Shown here: one piece after another, positions 9,012 through 16,186 of the stretch
Numbering within the stretch: the stretch's first letter is position 1
Layout of the letters: each line of letters opens with the position of its first letter
NCBI RefSeq assembly: GCF_030347395.1
Contig: NZ_CP128170.1
Coordinates: 3,224,001 to 3,288,000 of the forward strand
DNA from: Microbacterium sp. ET2
Lineage (GTDB): Bacteria; Actinomycetota; Actinomycetes; Actinomycetales; Microbacteriaceae
Direction of reading: 5' to 3'
Length of the DNA stretch: 64,000 bases
Notes under the pieces: generated by a model
Databases searched by the model: none
Told to the model about the DNA's origin: nothing
What the model saw: the letters and a program-made list of their open reading frames with translations, nothing else
Made by a program: the position numbers and the translations under genes

Positions 9012-9709
9012 CGTCGGCCTTTCCCGGCGCCGGAGGAGAGGGCTCGCACCGCGCCGAGCGCGATGAGTCCCTGCCCGATGGTGTACGTGAGCATCACCAG
9101 GGGGCCGGTGACAGCCGTCGGCGCCTCGGGCCAGAACAGGTCGAAGGCGAGGATCGAGTCTGAGGTGAGGAAGAACGCCCCGCCCACGGCGATCATCACC
9201 CCAGCGCGGGAGGCGGCGATCGCCGTGCCGCCGAGAACCAGACCGTAGATGGCCACGGGGAGCAGAAGCGCTCCGAGGTGCGGCCACAGCACCGCGAGGA
9301 GCGCCCCCCACCAGACGGCGTACGCGACGGCCCACGGCGGCACCGGACCACGCGAGAGGAAGCCCCAGAACAGCGCGATGTACGCCAGGTGCGCCAGGCC
9401 GAAGCAGAGCAGCATCATCGGGACGGTGGGGGCGAAGGGGAAGAACGTGCCCGCGCTGTCTCCGAGCCACGACAGGCCGAGCGCGATGAGCAGCAGGATG
9501 CCGGGGGTGCGCGCGATCGCACCGCGGAGGGTCCAGGCGACGCCGACCGCCAGAAGCGGCATGAGGAGAAGCTTGGTCGGCGCCGCGACGGCGGACGCGC
9601 CCGCTGCCAGGGAGATGACGTGGACGGCGGCGACCAGTCCGTACGGAAGGAACGGGACAAGGAGGTGGCCGAGGGTCGTCGGGGGCGGGGGAGTCCGCGT
9701 CGAGGCCAT
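9008..9709 (-). CDS. YhhN-family membrane protein (lysoplasmalogenase-like)
   Basis: A 233-residue polytopic protein with about seven or eight hydrophobic segments, a common size for the family. Recognisable pieces are KLLLMPLLA near residue 46, ALGLSWLGDSAG and GGAFFLTSDSILAF, which hold the conserved Lys, Asp and Ser/Asp positions of YhhN/TMEM86. Characterised members hydrolyse the vinyl ether bond of lysoplasmalogen; whether this bacterium makes plasmalogens is not known from the window. It is first gene of a two-gene unit with the S4 protein. Confidence 0.8.
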   Translation of the reverse strand: MASTRTPPPPTTLGHLLVPFLPYGLVAAVHVISLAAGASAVAAPTKLLLMPLLAVGVAWTLRGAIARTPGILLLIALGLSWLGDSAGTFFPFAPTVPMMLLCFGLAHLAYIALFWGFLSRGPVPPWAVAYAVWWGALLAVLWPHLGALLLPVAIYGLVLGGTAIAASRAGVMIAVGGAFFLTSDSILAFDLFWPEAPTAVTGPLVMLTYTIGQGLIALGAVRALSSGAGKGRR

Positions 9710-9806
9710 GGAGGGAGAGTACCTGCCGCACGGTGCTCACGCGCGTTCGCGCGTGCTCCGACGAGCCGGTAGGATGGGGGAGTTGTCCGCGTTTCGGCGG
9801 GGACAT

Positions 9807-9880
<74 letters not shown>

Positions 9881-9882
9881 CC

Positions 9883-9926
9883 GGAATGCGAAAGGGTCGG
9901 CCGAAGGGCCGGCCCTTTCGCATTCC
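9883..9926 (+). terminator. Long hairpin directly after tRNA-Pro
   Basis: Two 20-base arms (9883-9902 and 9907-9926) pair with only one G-T mismatch around a GAAG loop, starting three bases after the tRNA. This is a very stable stem with no clear T-tract, so it may stop transcription or guide 3' processing of the tRNA. Confidence 0.7.
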
Positions 9927-9963
9927 TCGGCTCGGTGCCCGGCGGGGTGCCTTCCACCGGTCA

Positions 9964-10020
9964 CGACCCGTCCATTTTTGAGGTCCGAATGCGTGGGGAG
10001 CCGCACTTTCCGACGGGTCG
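9964..10020. repeat. Inverted repeat in the gap after tRNA-Pro
   Basis: CGACCCGTC (9964-9972) is repeated inverted as GACGGGTCG (10012-10020) around a 39-base spacer that contains TTTTT. The gap from 9927 to 10073 otherwise shows no gene. Its role is unknown. Confidence 0.5.
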
Positions 10021-10028
10021 GCGCGCAA

Positions 10029-10070
10029 GGGAGGGGCTTCCACCCCTCCCGGCCCCCTCGCCTTCGAGGG
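10029..10070. terminator. Paired hairpins after the Old Yellow Enzyme gene
   Basis: GGGAGGGG (10029-10036) pairs with CCCCTCCC (10043-10050), and CCCTCG (10055-10060) pairs with CGAGGG (10065-10070). They sit just past the stop of the minus-strand reductase gene and may end transcription from that side. There is no clear T-tract. Confidence 0.45.
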
Positions 10071-10073
10071 CCG

Positions 10074-11162
10074 CTACGCGGCGCGACCGGCCGCCAGCGT
10101 CGGGTAGTCGGTGTAGCCGCGCTCGTCAGGGCCGTAGACGGTGGCCTGGTCGACGGGGTTCTCCTCGGCTCCCTGTTCCCATCGCTCCGCGAGGTCGGGG
10201 TTCGCAATCGCCGGACGGCCGACGGCGACGAGATCGGCGAGGTCCTCTCCGACGGTGCGGATGGCCTCGTCGCGGGTGGTGACGCGACCGAAACCGGTGT
10301 TGGCGATGAAGGTGCCGCCGAACACCCGACGAAGCTCCTGCGGGAGATCGTCGGCCGGGTTCTCGTGAAGAATGCTCAGGTAGGCGAGCCCCAGGGGCGC
10401 GAGGCCCTCGACCAGAGCGAGGTAGGTGGACCGGGTCTCCTCGGCGTCACGCTCCCAGACGTCCTGGATGTTGTGCGCGGGAGAGATGCGGATGCCGACG
10501 CGCTCGCGGCCCACTTCGGCCGCGACAGCCCGGGCCACCTCGACCACGAAGCGCGCGCGTGCCTCAGGTGGACCGCCGTATCCGTCCCGGCGCCGGTTCG
10601 ACGCGGGAGAGAGGAATTCATGGAGCAGATACCCGTTGGCGGCGTGCAGTTCGACCCCGTCGATGCCGGCGTCGACGGCGCGGCGCGCCGCCGCGACGAA
10701 CTCGTCTCGCACCGTCGCGAGCTCGCTGGACTCGAGGGCGTGCGGCACCGGGAAGTCCACCTTCGATCCGTCGGCCAGTCGGGTCTGACCCTCGATGGCG
10801 ACTGCCGACGGCGCGACGACGCGTGCCGTGCCGGTGATCCGGGTGTGCGAGACACGCCCTCCGTGCATCACCTGCATGAAGACCGTGCCGCCCGCCGCAT
10901 GCACCGCCGCGGCCACGTTTGCCCGCCCGCCGGCCTGGGCATCGGTGGCGATTCCCGGCTGCCCCGGGTAGGACTTGGACTCCGCACTCGGGAACACTCC
11001 CTCCGTGACCAGGAGACCGATGCCGGCGCGCTGGGCGTAGTACTCGGCGACCAGATCGCCGGGCACGCCGGCCTCGTCCGCGCGCAGTCGGGTCATCGGC
11101 GCCAGCGACAGTCGGTTCTGCACGGTGAAAGAGCCGACGGTGGTGGGGGAGAAGAGGGGCAC
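10074..11162 (-). CDS. Old Yellow Enzyme family alkene reductase
   Basis: A 362-residue FMN-dependent ene-reductase that would reduce activated C=C bonds with NAD(P)H. The barrel starts LFSPTTVGSFTVQNRLSLAPM. GVELHAANGYLLHEF carries the His/Asn pair that binds the phenolic or enone oxygen, and RRDGYGGPPEARARF and GRPAIANPDLAER form part of the FMN phosphate site. GTG start with AAAGGA about ten bases upstream. A perfect 8-base inverted repeat lies 21-45 bases before the start and may be an operator. Physiological substrate unknown. Confidence 0.88.
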   Translation of the reverse strand: MPLFSPTTVGSFTVQNRLSLAPMTRLRADEAGVPGDLVAEYYAQRAGIGLLVTEGVFPSAESKSYPGQPGIATDAQAGGRANVAAAVHAAGGTVFMQVMHGGRVSHTRITGTARVVAPSAVAIEGQTRLADGSKVDFPVPHALESSELATVRDEFVAAARRAVDAGIDGVELHAANGYLLHEFLSPASNRRRDGYGGPPEARARFVVEVARAVAAEVGRERVGIRISPAHNIQDVWERDAEETRSTYLALVEGLAPLGLAYLSILHENPADDLPQELRRVFGGTFIANTGFGRVTTRDEAIRTVGEDLADLVAVGRPAIANPDLAERWEQGAEENPVDQATVYGPDERGYTDYPTLAAGRAA

Positions 11163-11182
11163 GGGGGGATCGTCCTTTCGTC

Positions 11183-11207
11183 AACGGTGTTCCGGATGGA
11201 CACCGTT
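11183..11207. promoter_or_regulatory. Palindromic operator-like site before the alkene reductase
   Basis: AACGGTGT (11183-11190) and ACACCGTT (11200-11207) are perfect inverted arms around TCCGGATGG. The site lies 21 bases upstream of the reductase start, where a repressor would block the promoter. No regulator gene is directly adjacent. Confidence 0.6.
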
Positions 11208-11301
11208 CCGGCCGACGACAACTGCATTGGCCCGCACGCTATTCCTAAACGACGATCCTCAACCGGGATGTCAAGCCCGCGGCATCCGTCCTCCGGCCCC
11301 C

Positions 11302-11307
11302 TACGGT
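11302..11307 (+). promoter_or_regulatory. -10-like hexamer of a probable leaderless promoter
   Basis: TACGGT is six bases before the ATG of the 69-residue protein; there is no Shine-Dalgarno. Confidence 0.45.
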
Positions 11308-11313
11308 GGGGTC

Positions 11314-11523
11314 ATGGCGACTCCGACCGAGGATGATGCGCAGCGCGCGAAGGACCGGCACGACCAGCTCACCCGAGCGCCCGAGGCGACGGAGGCGGAT
11401 GCCGCTGCCCGCATCCGTGTCAGCGATCACGACGGCGTCCGCCGCGTCGACATCGACCCCGAGGCCCCCGTACGGCCGGGGATGGGCCCGACCGGCCGCG
11501 AAGACGACGTGGCCCCGGACTGA
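11314..11523 (+). CDS. Small charged hypothetical protein
   Basis: A 69-residue, very hydrophilic protein rich in Asp, Ala and Arg, with no membrane segment or cysteine. I do not recognise a family. The start at the ATG is supported by the -10-like hexamer six bases upstream; the frame is open further upstream but overlaps the reductase control region. Codon use is like the neighbours (G/C at third positions). It is convergent with the MerR gene, with 13 bases between stops. Confidence 0.55.
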   Translation: MATPTEDDAQRAKDRHDQLTRAPEATEADAAARIRVSDHDGVRRVDIDPEAPVRPGMGPTGREDDVAPD

Positions 11524-11536
11524 TCCGGCGCGCCGC

Positions 11537-12364
11537 TCAGACCCGCCCCGTCACGCGGGTGACCGGCGCCTGCAGCTCGGTCACCCAGTCCGGGCCCGGC
11601 TCGTGACCGTCGGCCACCAGATACACCTCGCGCGTCGGCCCGTCGATCCGGTAGCCGTCGGCGAGGACCTGTTCCATCAGGCTCGCCCAGCTCTCCCCGA
11701 TCGAGGTCGTATCGCCGAGATGGATGAGAGTCGCGGCTTCGGCCACGCCCGGGAGTTCGACGATCTCGTAGCCCTCGCCGACGGCAGGTTCGGGCTCGGC
11801 GATGTACGACGTGTACACGGTGAGGTGATCATCGCCGGGCTCGTACCAGAAGATCCCCGGTTCGATGAGGGGGCGTCCGGCGGCGAGGAGGGCATCATCG
11901 AGCCGGTCGATGAGCGGACCGATGACCGGCCCGACGTTCTCGGGCCCGCCGCCGGGAGCCCGGCCATGTACGGCGTAGACGGTGACGGGCTCGATGGACC
12001 GGTACGCGATACGGGGCATGATCTCTCCATTCAGTCGTCGCAGTCGTCGCTCTATCCGCTCGAGGCGTGCCCGGTCCTCGGCGACAGAGGCCTCCAACTC
12101 GGCACGACGCTCGCGGAGCACCTCCCGTAGCGCCTCGTCCGGCTCGTCGGCCCGGGCCAGATCCGCGATGCGCCCCAGTCCGACGCCCAGGTCTCGCAGT
12201 TCGACGATGCGCAGCAGCAGCGGGAGCTGCTCGATCGCATACCGGCGATATCCGCTGCGGGCGACGATGCTCGCGGGCACGAGGAGGCCGATGGCGTCGT
12301 AGTGACGCAGCATCCTCACGCTTACCCGTCCCAGGGCGGCGAATTCTCCGATCGAGTAGTTCAT
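11537..12364 (-). CDS. MerR-family regulator with GyrI-like effector domain
   Basis: A 275-residue regulator. Residues 1-70 are a MerR winged helix (YSIGEFAALGRVSVRMLRHY, then GYRRYAIEQLPLL). A coiled coil of about 80-113 follows, then a GyrI-like/BmrR-type ligand-binding domain that usually senses lipophilic cations or drugs. Start chosen at ATG 12364 (MNYSIGEF), the normal MerR beginning; an in-frame ATG 21 bases upstream adds only MVECGLV. It faces away from the arsR gene across a 95-base gap, and no obvious target gene is adjacent. Confidence 0.85.
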   Translation of the reverse strand: MNYSIGEFAALGRVSVRMLRHYDAIGLLVPASIVARSGYRRYAIEQLPLLLRIVELRDLGVGLGRIADLARADEPDEALREVLRERRAELEASVAEDRARLERIERRLRRLNGEIMPRIAYRSIEPVTVYAVHGRAPGGGPENVGPVIGPLIDRLDDALLAAGRPLIEPGIFWYEPGDDHLTVYTSYIAEPEPAVGEGYEIVELPGVAEAATLIHLGDTTSIGESWASLMEQVLADGYRIDGPTREVYLVADGHEPGPDWVTELQAPVTRVTGRV

Positions 12365-12422
12365 GACGAGCCCACACTCGACCATGACACAGTGCGAGGG
12401 TCAACCCGTGTCATCCGGGATC

Positions 12423-12450
12423 TTGACATGCAAGTATCTGCTTGCATATT
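12423..12450 (+). promoter_or_regulatory. arsR-type promoter with operator between -35 and -10
   Basis: TTGACA (12423-12428) and CATATT (12445-12450) are 16 bases apart. The spacer is filled by a perfect palindrome, ATGCAAG (12428-12434) and CTTGCAT (12441-12447). A bound dimer would exclude RNA polymerase, which points to autorepression. Confidence 0.75.
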
Positions 12451-12459
12451 GTGATCCGC

Positions 12460-12726
12460 GTGGCCGACGTGTACCGGGCGATCGCCGATCCGACCCGCCG
12501 TCAGATCCTCGACCTGCTCGCCGGGGGCGCGGAGATGACGCTCTTCGAGATCTGCACCCGGCTATTGGCTTCGGGCACGACGTCCTCGCGGCAGGCGGTC
12601 TCGCAGCATCTCGCGGTGCTGGAGGAGAGCGACCTGGTGCGGACGGCCCGCGTGGGCAGGACGAAGATCCACCGGATGCACCGCGAGCCGCTGCGCGAGA
12701 TCGCCGCGCGGTGGCCCCTCGAATGA
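12460..12726 (+). CDS. ArsR-family transcriptional regulator
   Basis: An 88-residue winged-helix repressor. DVYRAIADPTRRQILDLL opens the fold, and SRQAVSQHLAVLEESDLV is the recognition helix region. There is no metal-binding Cys pair of the ELCVCDL type, so it probably senses something other than arsenic or cadmium. GTG 12460 was preferred: upstream TTG 12442 lies inside the operator and -10, and GTG 12451 directly abuts the -10. It precedes a VOC-family gene by 12 bases; such ArsR-VOC pairs are common and probably form one operon controlled by the palindrome. Confidence 0.82.
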   Translation: MADVYRAIADPTRRQILDLLAGGAEMTLFEICTRLLASGTTSSRQAVSQHLAVLEESDLVRTARVGRTKIHRMHREPLREIAARWPLE

Positions 12727-12738
12727 CAGGAGACAGTG

Positions 12739-13134
12739 ATGGTGAAGGCACGGCTGCACGTGATGAGCGTGTTCGTCGATGATCAGGAGAAGGCGCTGCG
12801 GTTCTACACCGACAGGCTCGGATTCCTCGTCAAGAACGACATCCCGCTCGGGGAGTACCGCTGGCTGACCGTCGTGGGCAGCGATGCGCCCGACGGGGTC
12901 GAGCTGCTCCTGGAGCCCGACGAGAATCCCGCGGCGCAGGAGTACACGCGCGCTCTGGCCGAACAGGGTATCCCGGCGGCGTCGTTCACCGTGGACGATG
13001 TCGATGCCGCGTACGACGAGCTCACGGCCGCCGGCGTGAGGTTCCTGCAGGCGCCGACGACGGGAGGACCCGTGCGGACGGCGGTGCTGGACGACACCTG
13101 CGGCAATCTCGTGCAGCTGGTGAGCCCGGTGTGA
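12739..13134 (+). CDS. VOC-family (glyoxalase/bleomycin-resistance fold) protein
   Basis: A 131-residue protein of two beta-alpha-beta-beta-beta modules. It starts ARLHVMSVFVDDQEKALRFY and ends with DTCGNLVQLV; potential metal ligands are His8 and Glu in the VELLLEP strand. Members include glyoxalases, dioxygenases and antibiotic-binding proteins, so the reaction is open. ATG 12739 has AGGAG six bases upstream and beats the adjacent GTG 12736. It follows arsR and overlaps the MORN gene by four bases. Confidence 0.83.
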   Translation: MVKARLHVMSVFVDDQEKALRFYTDRLGFLVKNDIPLGEYRWLTVVGSDAPDGVELLLEPDENPAAQEYTRALAEQGIPAASFTVDDVDAAYDELTAAGVRFLQAPTTGGPVRTAVLDDTCGNLVQLVSPV

Positions 13135-13544
13135 CCGGCGGCGGTGGCGGCATCCCGTCGACTCCGAACGCCACCGATGACGCCGGACGCAAGACCGGCC
13201 CATGGACCGATCCAGACCCGCACGGCGGGGTGATGATCGGCAGCTACGTGGACGGCGCGCGGGACGGTGTGTGGCGACACCTCTCCAGTGACGGCCGACT
13301 GCGCGCTTCGGGGGGCTTCTCGGGGGGTGAGCTGGATGGCGAGTGGCGCTGGTACCGGTCCGACGGCGCGCCCATGCAACGGGGCGCGTTCCATCGCGGG
13401 AGGAAGACGGGGACCTGGGAGCGGTGGGACGCCGCGGGCCGCGCGATCGACCGCGGCGACTACCGCGATGACCGCAAGGTCGGCGAGTGGCTCCGCTTCG
13501 GCCCCGACGGCGAGGTATCCAAGACGACGCGTCACACGGCGTGA
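13131..13544 (+). CDS. MORN-repeat protein
   Basis: A 137-residue protein made mostly of MORN_2/YwqK-type repeats: G-S-Y-V-D-G-x-R-D-G-V-W, GELDGEWRWY, GRKTGTWERW and DRKVGEWLRF recur about every 23 residues from residue 36 on. There is no signal peptide. Such repeats form beta-hairpin ribbons used in protein or lipid contact; the role here is unknown. GTG start overlaps the VOC stop, so it is likely the third gene of the arsR operon. Confidence 0.75.
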   Translation: MTGGGGGIPSTPNATDDAGRKTGPWTDPDPHGGVMIGSYVDGARDGVWRHLSSDGRLRASGGFSGGELDGEWRWYRSDGAPMQRGAFHRGRKTGTWERWDAAGRAIDRGDYRDDRKVGEWLRFGPDGEVSKTTRHTA

Positions 13545-13545
13545 C

Positions 13546-14061
13546 TCACGGCGACGGACGGAAGCCCTCCGTCTGCTTCTGCTCGTCGGCGACACGAACG
13601 CCGTACGTATAGGCGAGCTTTCCGCCGAGCCACCCCGACAGCGACAGCGCCAGGAGGGCGACGATCGTGAGGATCAGACCCGCCACGCTGACGTCGTCGT
13701 CATCGCCCGCGAACCGCACGATCAGGTTCACCGCGAACAGCGCCATGGCTGCGAGATTCAGGAGCATGTGCACGAGGCCGGTCCTCTGCGCCGGGGTACC
13801 GCGCTCGAGTTGGAGATAATCGAGGAATCCCCACACCGCGGCCAGGACCGCACCGACGAGTCCGACGACGATGAGGACGCGGGCGCCGACGACGTACGGC
13901 GTCGGATCATCGACGAAGATCCCGATCAGGTCGAACACGAGGCTCGCCGTCCACGCGCCGATGGGGATTGTCACGAGAATCGGATGGAACGGGTGCCCGT
14001 AGGGACCGGCGAGCGCGGTTCTGGGCTTCTTCGCGCGGTCCCGCGCGGACGACGTCATCAT
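13546..14061 (-). CDS. DUF2231-family membrane protein
   Basis: A 171-residue protein with four hydrophobic segments. It opens GPYGHPFHPILVTIPIGAW, the characteristic HPxHP signature of DUF2231 (His residues at the first membrane segment). A short loop and two more helices follow, ending in a charged tail. Function is unknown; members are often encoded near redox or haem proteins. The frame is open upstream to 14202, but the M-M at 14061 just before the signature is the sensible start. It is convergent with the MORN gene, one base apart. Confidence 0.75.
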   Translation of the reverse strand: MMTSSARDRAKKPRTALAGPYGHPFHPILVTIPIGAWTASLVFDLIGIFVDDPTPYVVGARVLIVVGLVGAVLAAVWGFLDYLQLERGTPAQRTGLVHMLLNLAAMALFAVNLIVRFAGDDDDVSVAGLILTIVALLALSLSGWLGGKLAYTYGVRVADEQKQTEGFRPSP

Positions 14062-14204
14062 GGTCGGAAGGCCTTTCGTTCGAAGTGATCGCGGGGCGAC
14101 CCGAGCGCCCTGTCTATCCGCCGCGCGCGCCGACGTCCGAGGGGCTTGACATCCGGCGTGGGCGAACGACGACTCCGGCGCCACGGCGACGGGCACCCCC
14201 ATGC

Positions 14205-14210
14205 CACACT
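14205..14210 (+). promoter_or_regulatory. -10-like hexamer of a probable leaderless promoter
   Basis: CACACT ends six bases before the GTG of the YchJ-like gene. The rest of the 155-base gap 14062-14216 shows nothing else. Confidence 0.45.
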
Positions 14211-14216
14211 CGTTCG

Positions 14217-14537
14217 GTGCCGAACGAACCTCAGACCGCAGAGGAGCTCATGCGGTCGCGATTCCTGGCGTTCCGCGACCGTGACGCGGCGTGGCTGCTG
14301 CGCACCTGGCACCCCTTGACGCGGCCGGCGACGTTGGATCTCCGTGACAGCCCGCGCTGGCGTGGCCTGCAGATCGTCGACACCGTCGGGGGCCGCATCG
14401 ATGACATCGACGGGATCGTCGAATTCCGCGCCACGTACCGCACCGACGACGGTGTGGCAGTCCTCCACGAGCGGTCGCGGTTCGTCCGCGAAGACGGCCG
14501 GTGGTTCTACGTCGACGGCGACATCCGCGACAGCTGA
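14217..14537 (+). CDS. YchJ-like (UPF0225) domain protein
   Basis: A 106-residue NTF2-like domain. AEELMRSRFLAFRDRDAAWL and LRTWHPLTRPA are the YchJ hallmark, and LHERSRFVREDGRWFYVDGD closes the barrel. Full YchJ proteins also carry cysteine-rich SEC-C zinc motifs at the ends; none is present here and there is no Cys at all. Function unknown. The GTG start, placed six bases after a -10-like hexamer, fits the family beginning. Confidence 0.75.
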   Translation: MPNEPQTAEELMRSRFLAFRDRDAAWLLRTWHPLTRPATLDLRDSPRWRGLQIVDTVGGRIDDIDGIVEFRATYRTDDGVAVLHERSRFVREDGRWFYVDGDIRDS

Positions 14538-14565
14538 CCGCGGCCCTCATTCCGGCGTGAGCGTC

Positions 14566-14571
14566 CACACT
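14566..14571 (+). promoter_or_regulatory. -10-like hexamer of a probable leaderless promoter
   Basis: CACACT is followed by GGACCC and the ATG of mug, the same hexamer and spacing as at 14205. Confidence 0.5.
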
Positions 14572-14577
14572 GGACCC

Positions 14578-15147
14578 ATGGGATTCCGCGCCTCAGACCT
14601 CGAGCGGTTCCGCGATGAGACGGTGCCCGACCTCCTTCCCGCACGGCTGAGGCTTCTGTTCGTCGGGATCAATCCGGGGTTGTGGACGGCTGCGACGGGA
14701 GCGCACTTCGCCCGCCCCGGCAACAGGTTCTATCCCGCGCTCGTCGCGGCGGGCATCCTGCCGCGCGCGCCGAAGATCACCGTGGACGGGATGGCGGCTG
14801 CCGACCGCGATCTGCTCGTGGCGCGGGGCATCGGGATCACCAATCTGGTGCGGCGCGCCACCGCGCGTGCCGACGAGCTGTCTCGCGAGGAGCTCCGGGC
14901 CGGTGCGCGGGATCTGACAGCACTGGTCGCGGATCGATGCCCGCCGGTCGTCGCCGTCGTCGGGCTCACCGCCTATCGGCGGGGCTTCGACCGTCCACGG
15001 GCCGTCAGCGGAGAGCAGGCTGAAGCGCTCGCCGGCGCCCGGCTGTGGGTGGTGCCCAATCCGAGCGGACTGAACGCCCACGACACCGTCGATTCGCTCG
15101 CCGAGGCCTACGCCCAGCCGGCCCGCGCTGCCGGAGTGATCGCGTGA
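14578..15147 (+). CDS. mug: G/T(U)-mismatch DNA glycosylase, Mug/TDG family
   Basis: A 189-residue uracil-DNA glycosylase family 2 protein, which removes U, T or ethenocytosine opposite G. The active-site loop is FVGINPGLWTAATGAHF (Asn of GINPG activates water), and NPSGLNAH is the DNA-intercalating motif. The length matches E. coli Mug plus a short tail. The upstream open frame belongs to the shadow of the YchJ-like gene. The stop overlaps the L,D-transpeptidase start (GTGA). Confidence 0.88.
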   Translation: MGFRASDLERFRDETVPDLLPARLRLLFVGINPGLWTAATGAHFARPGNRFYPALVAAGILPRAPKITVDGMAAADRDLLVARGIGITNLVRRATARADELSREELRAGARDLTALVADRCPPVVAVVGLTAYRRGFDRPRAVSGEQAEALAGARLWVVPNPSGLNAHDTVDSLAEAYAQPARAAGVIA

Positions 15148-16112
15148 GCGCGGTTGCACCACCGCCGCCGCCGACGGAACATGGGGGGGTGCGCGCATCC
15201 CAGGAATCCGGAACCGCCCCCCGGCGCGCATGGATCGCGGTGACCGTCGGCATCGTGGTCCTCGCCGCGGGATTCACCGGAGCCTGGCTGCTGCGCCCTG
15301 ACGCCGCACCCGAGCCCGCTGCCGTCCCCACCCCCACGGTGGTGACACCCTCGGTGACGCCGACGCCCGAAGCGACCCCGCCACCCGCGCCGGCGGGCTT
15401 CGCCGCCAATACCGCCGCTTACGAACTCGCCGCTCTCCCGCAGGTCGACGTGTTCGCCGTCCTCCCGCAGCTGCCCGTCGACACCGATCCGGCGACCGTG
15501 CTCACGGGGGAGGTCGTGACGGCAGCGGGGGCCGGTGCCCCGGTCTTCGCCGATCCCGCCGGCGACCCGGTCGCCGTCCTGCCGGCCGAATACGTCTACG
15601 GCGGCACCACCGTGCCCGTGGTCGAGCGTCAGGAGCACTGGGTCCGGGTGCTGCTCACCGGTCGCCAGGCGACGCCTTCCACGGGGAACCCGGGGCAGCT
15701 CTCCGGGTGGCTCCGCGCGCAGGACGTCACCTTCTCCACGGTGGATGCCCGCGTCGAGGTGTCGCTGTCCGCGCGCACCATCGACATCGTGCGCCCCGGC
15801 GGCAGCGAACGCATCGCCACCGACTTCGGATCGGGCGTGGAGGGGACTCCCACCCCGACCGGGCGCTCCTTCATCATGACGACCCGCGTCGAGCCCTCCT
15901 TCGGGTACACCCGCGGCTATCCGCTGGTCTACCTCTCGGTGCAGTCACCCACCCTCGACGGGTTCGGCGGGGCGGATGTCGCGATCACCGCGTTCCATTA
16001 CCACGACAGCCGCTCGGGAGCCATCTCCAACGGGTGCATCAGACTCGACCCCGCGGCGATCGAGAAGCTCGCAGAGCTGCCGATGGGAACGCCCGTTCTC
16101 ATCCTCCCCTGA
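15144..16112 (+). CDS. L,D-transpeptidase (YkuD domain), membrane-anchored
   Basis: A 322-residue cell-wall enzyme that forms 3-3 type peptidoglycan crosslinks or attaches proteins to the wall. Order: a short cytoplasmic Pro-rich start, one membrane anchor at about 31-50, a Pro/Thr-rich spacer, an SH3-like region at about 110-200, then YkuD. The catalytic motif is HYHDSRSGAISNGCIR with nucleophile Cys298. GTG start overlapping the mug stop; the frame upstream is only mug shadow. In this lineage the stem peptide is unusual, so the acceptor residue is uncertain. Confidence 0.87.
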   Translation: MSAVAPPPPPTEHGGVRASQESGTAPRRAWIAVTVGIVVLAAGFTGAWLLRPDAAPEPAAVPTPTVVTPSVTPTPEATPPPAPAGFAANTAAYELAALPQVDVFAVLPQLPVDTDPATVLTGEVVTAAGAGAPVFADPAGDPVAVLPAEYVYGGTTVPVVERQEHWVRVLLTGRQATPSTGNPGQLSGWLRAQDVTFSTVDARVEVSLSARTIDIVRPGGSERIATDFGSGVEGTPTPTGRSFIMTTRVEPSFGYTRGYPLVYLSVQSPTLDGFGGADVAITAFHYHDSRSGAISNGCIRLDPAAIEKLAELPMGTPVLILP

Positions 16113-16186
16113 ACCCGGACCGTCCCACCCCGACCGCCTGCCGCTACGCTGGCCGTTGCCCCGCTCTCCCGAAAGGTCGTCCCCCC

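Noticed and set aside
9735..9762. Palindromic GCGCG run upstream of tRNA-Pro as an operator
   Set aside because: Simple alternating GC sequence expected by chance at this base composition.
12442..12459. TTG start for the ArsR protein at 12442
   Set aside because: It lies within the operator and -10 element, so it could not be transcribed from that promoter.
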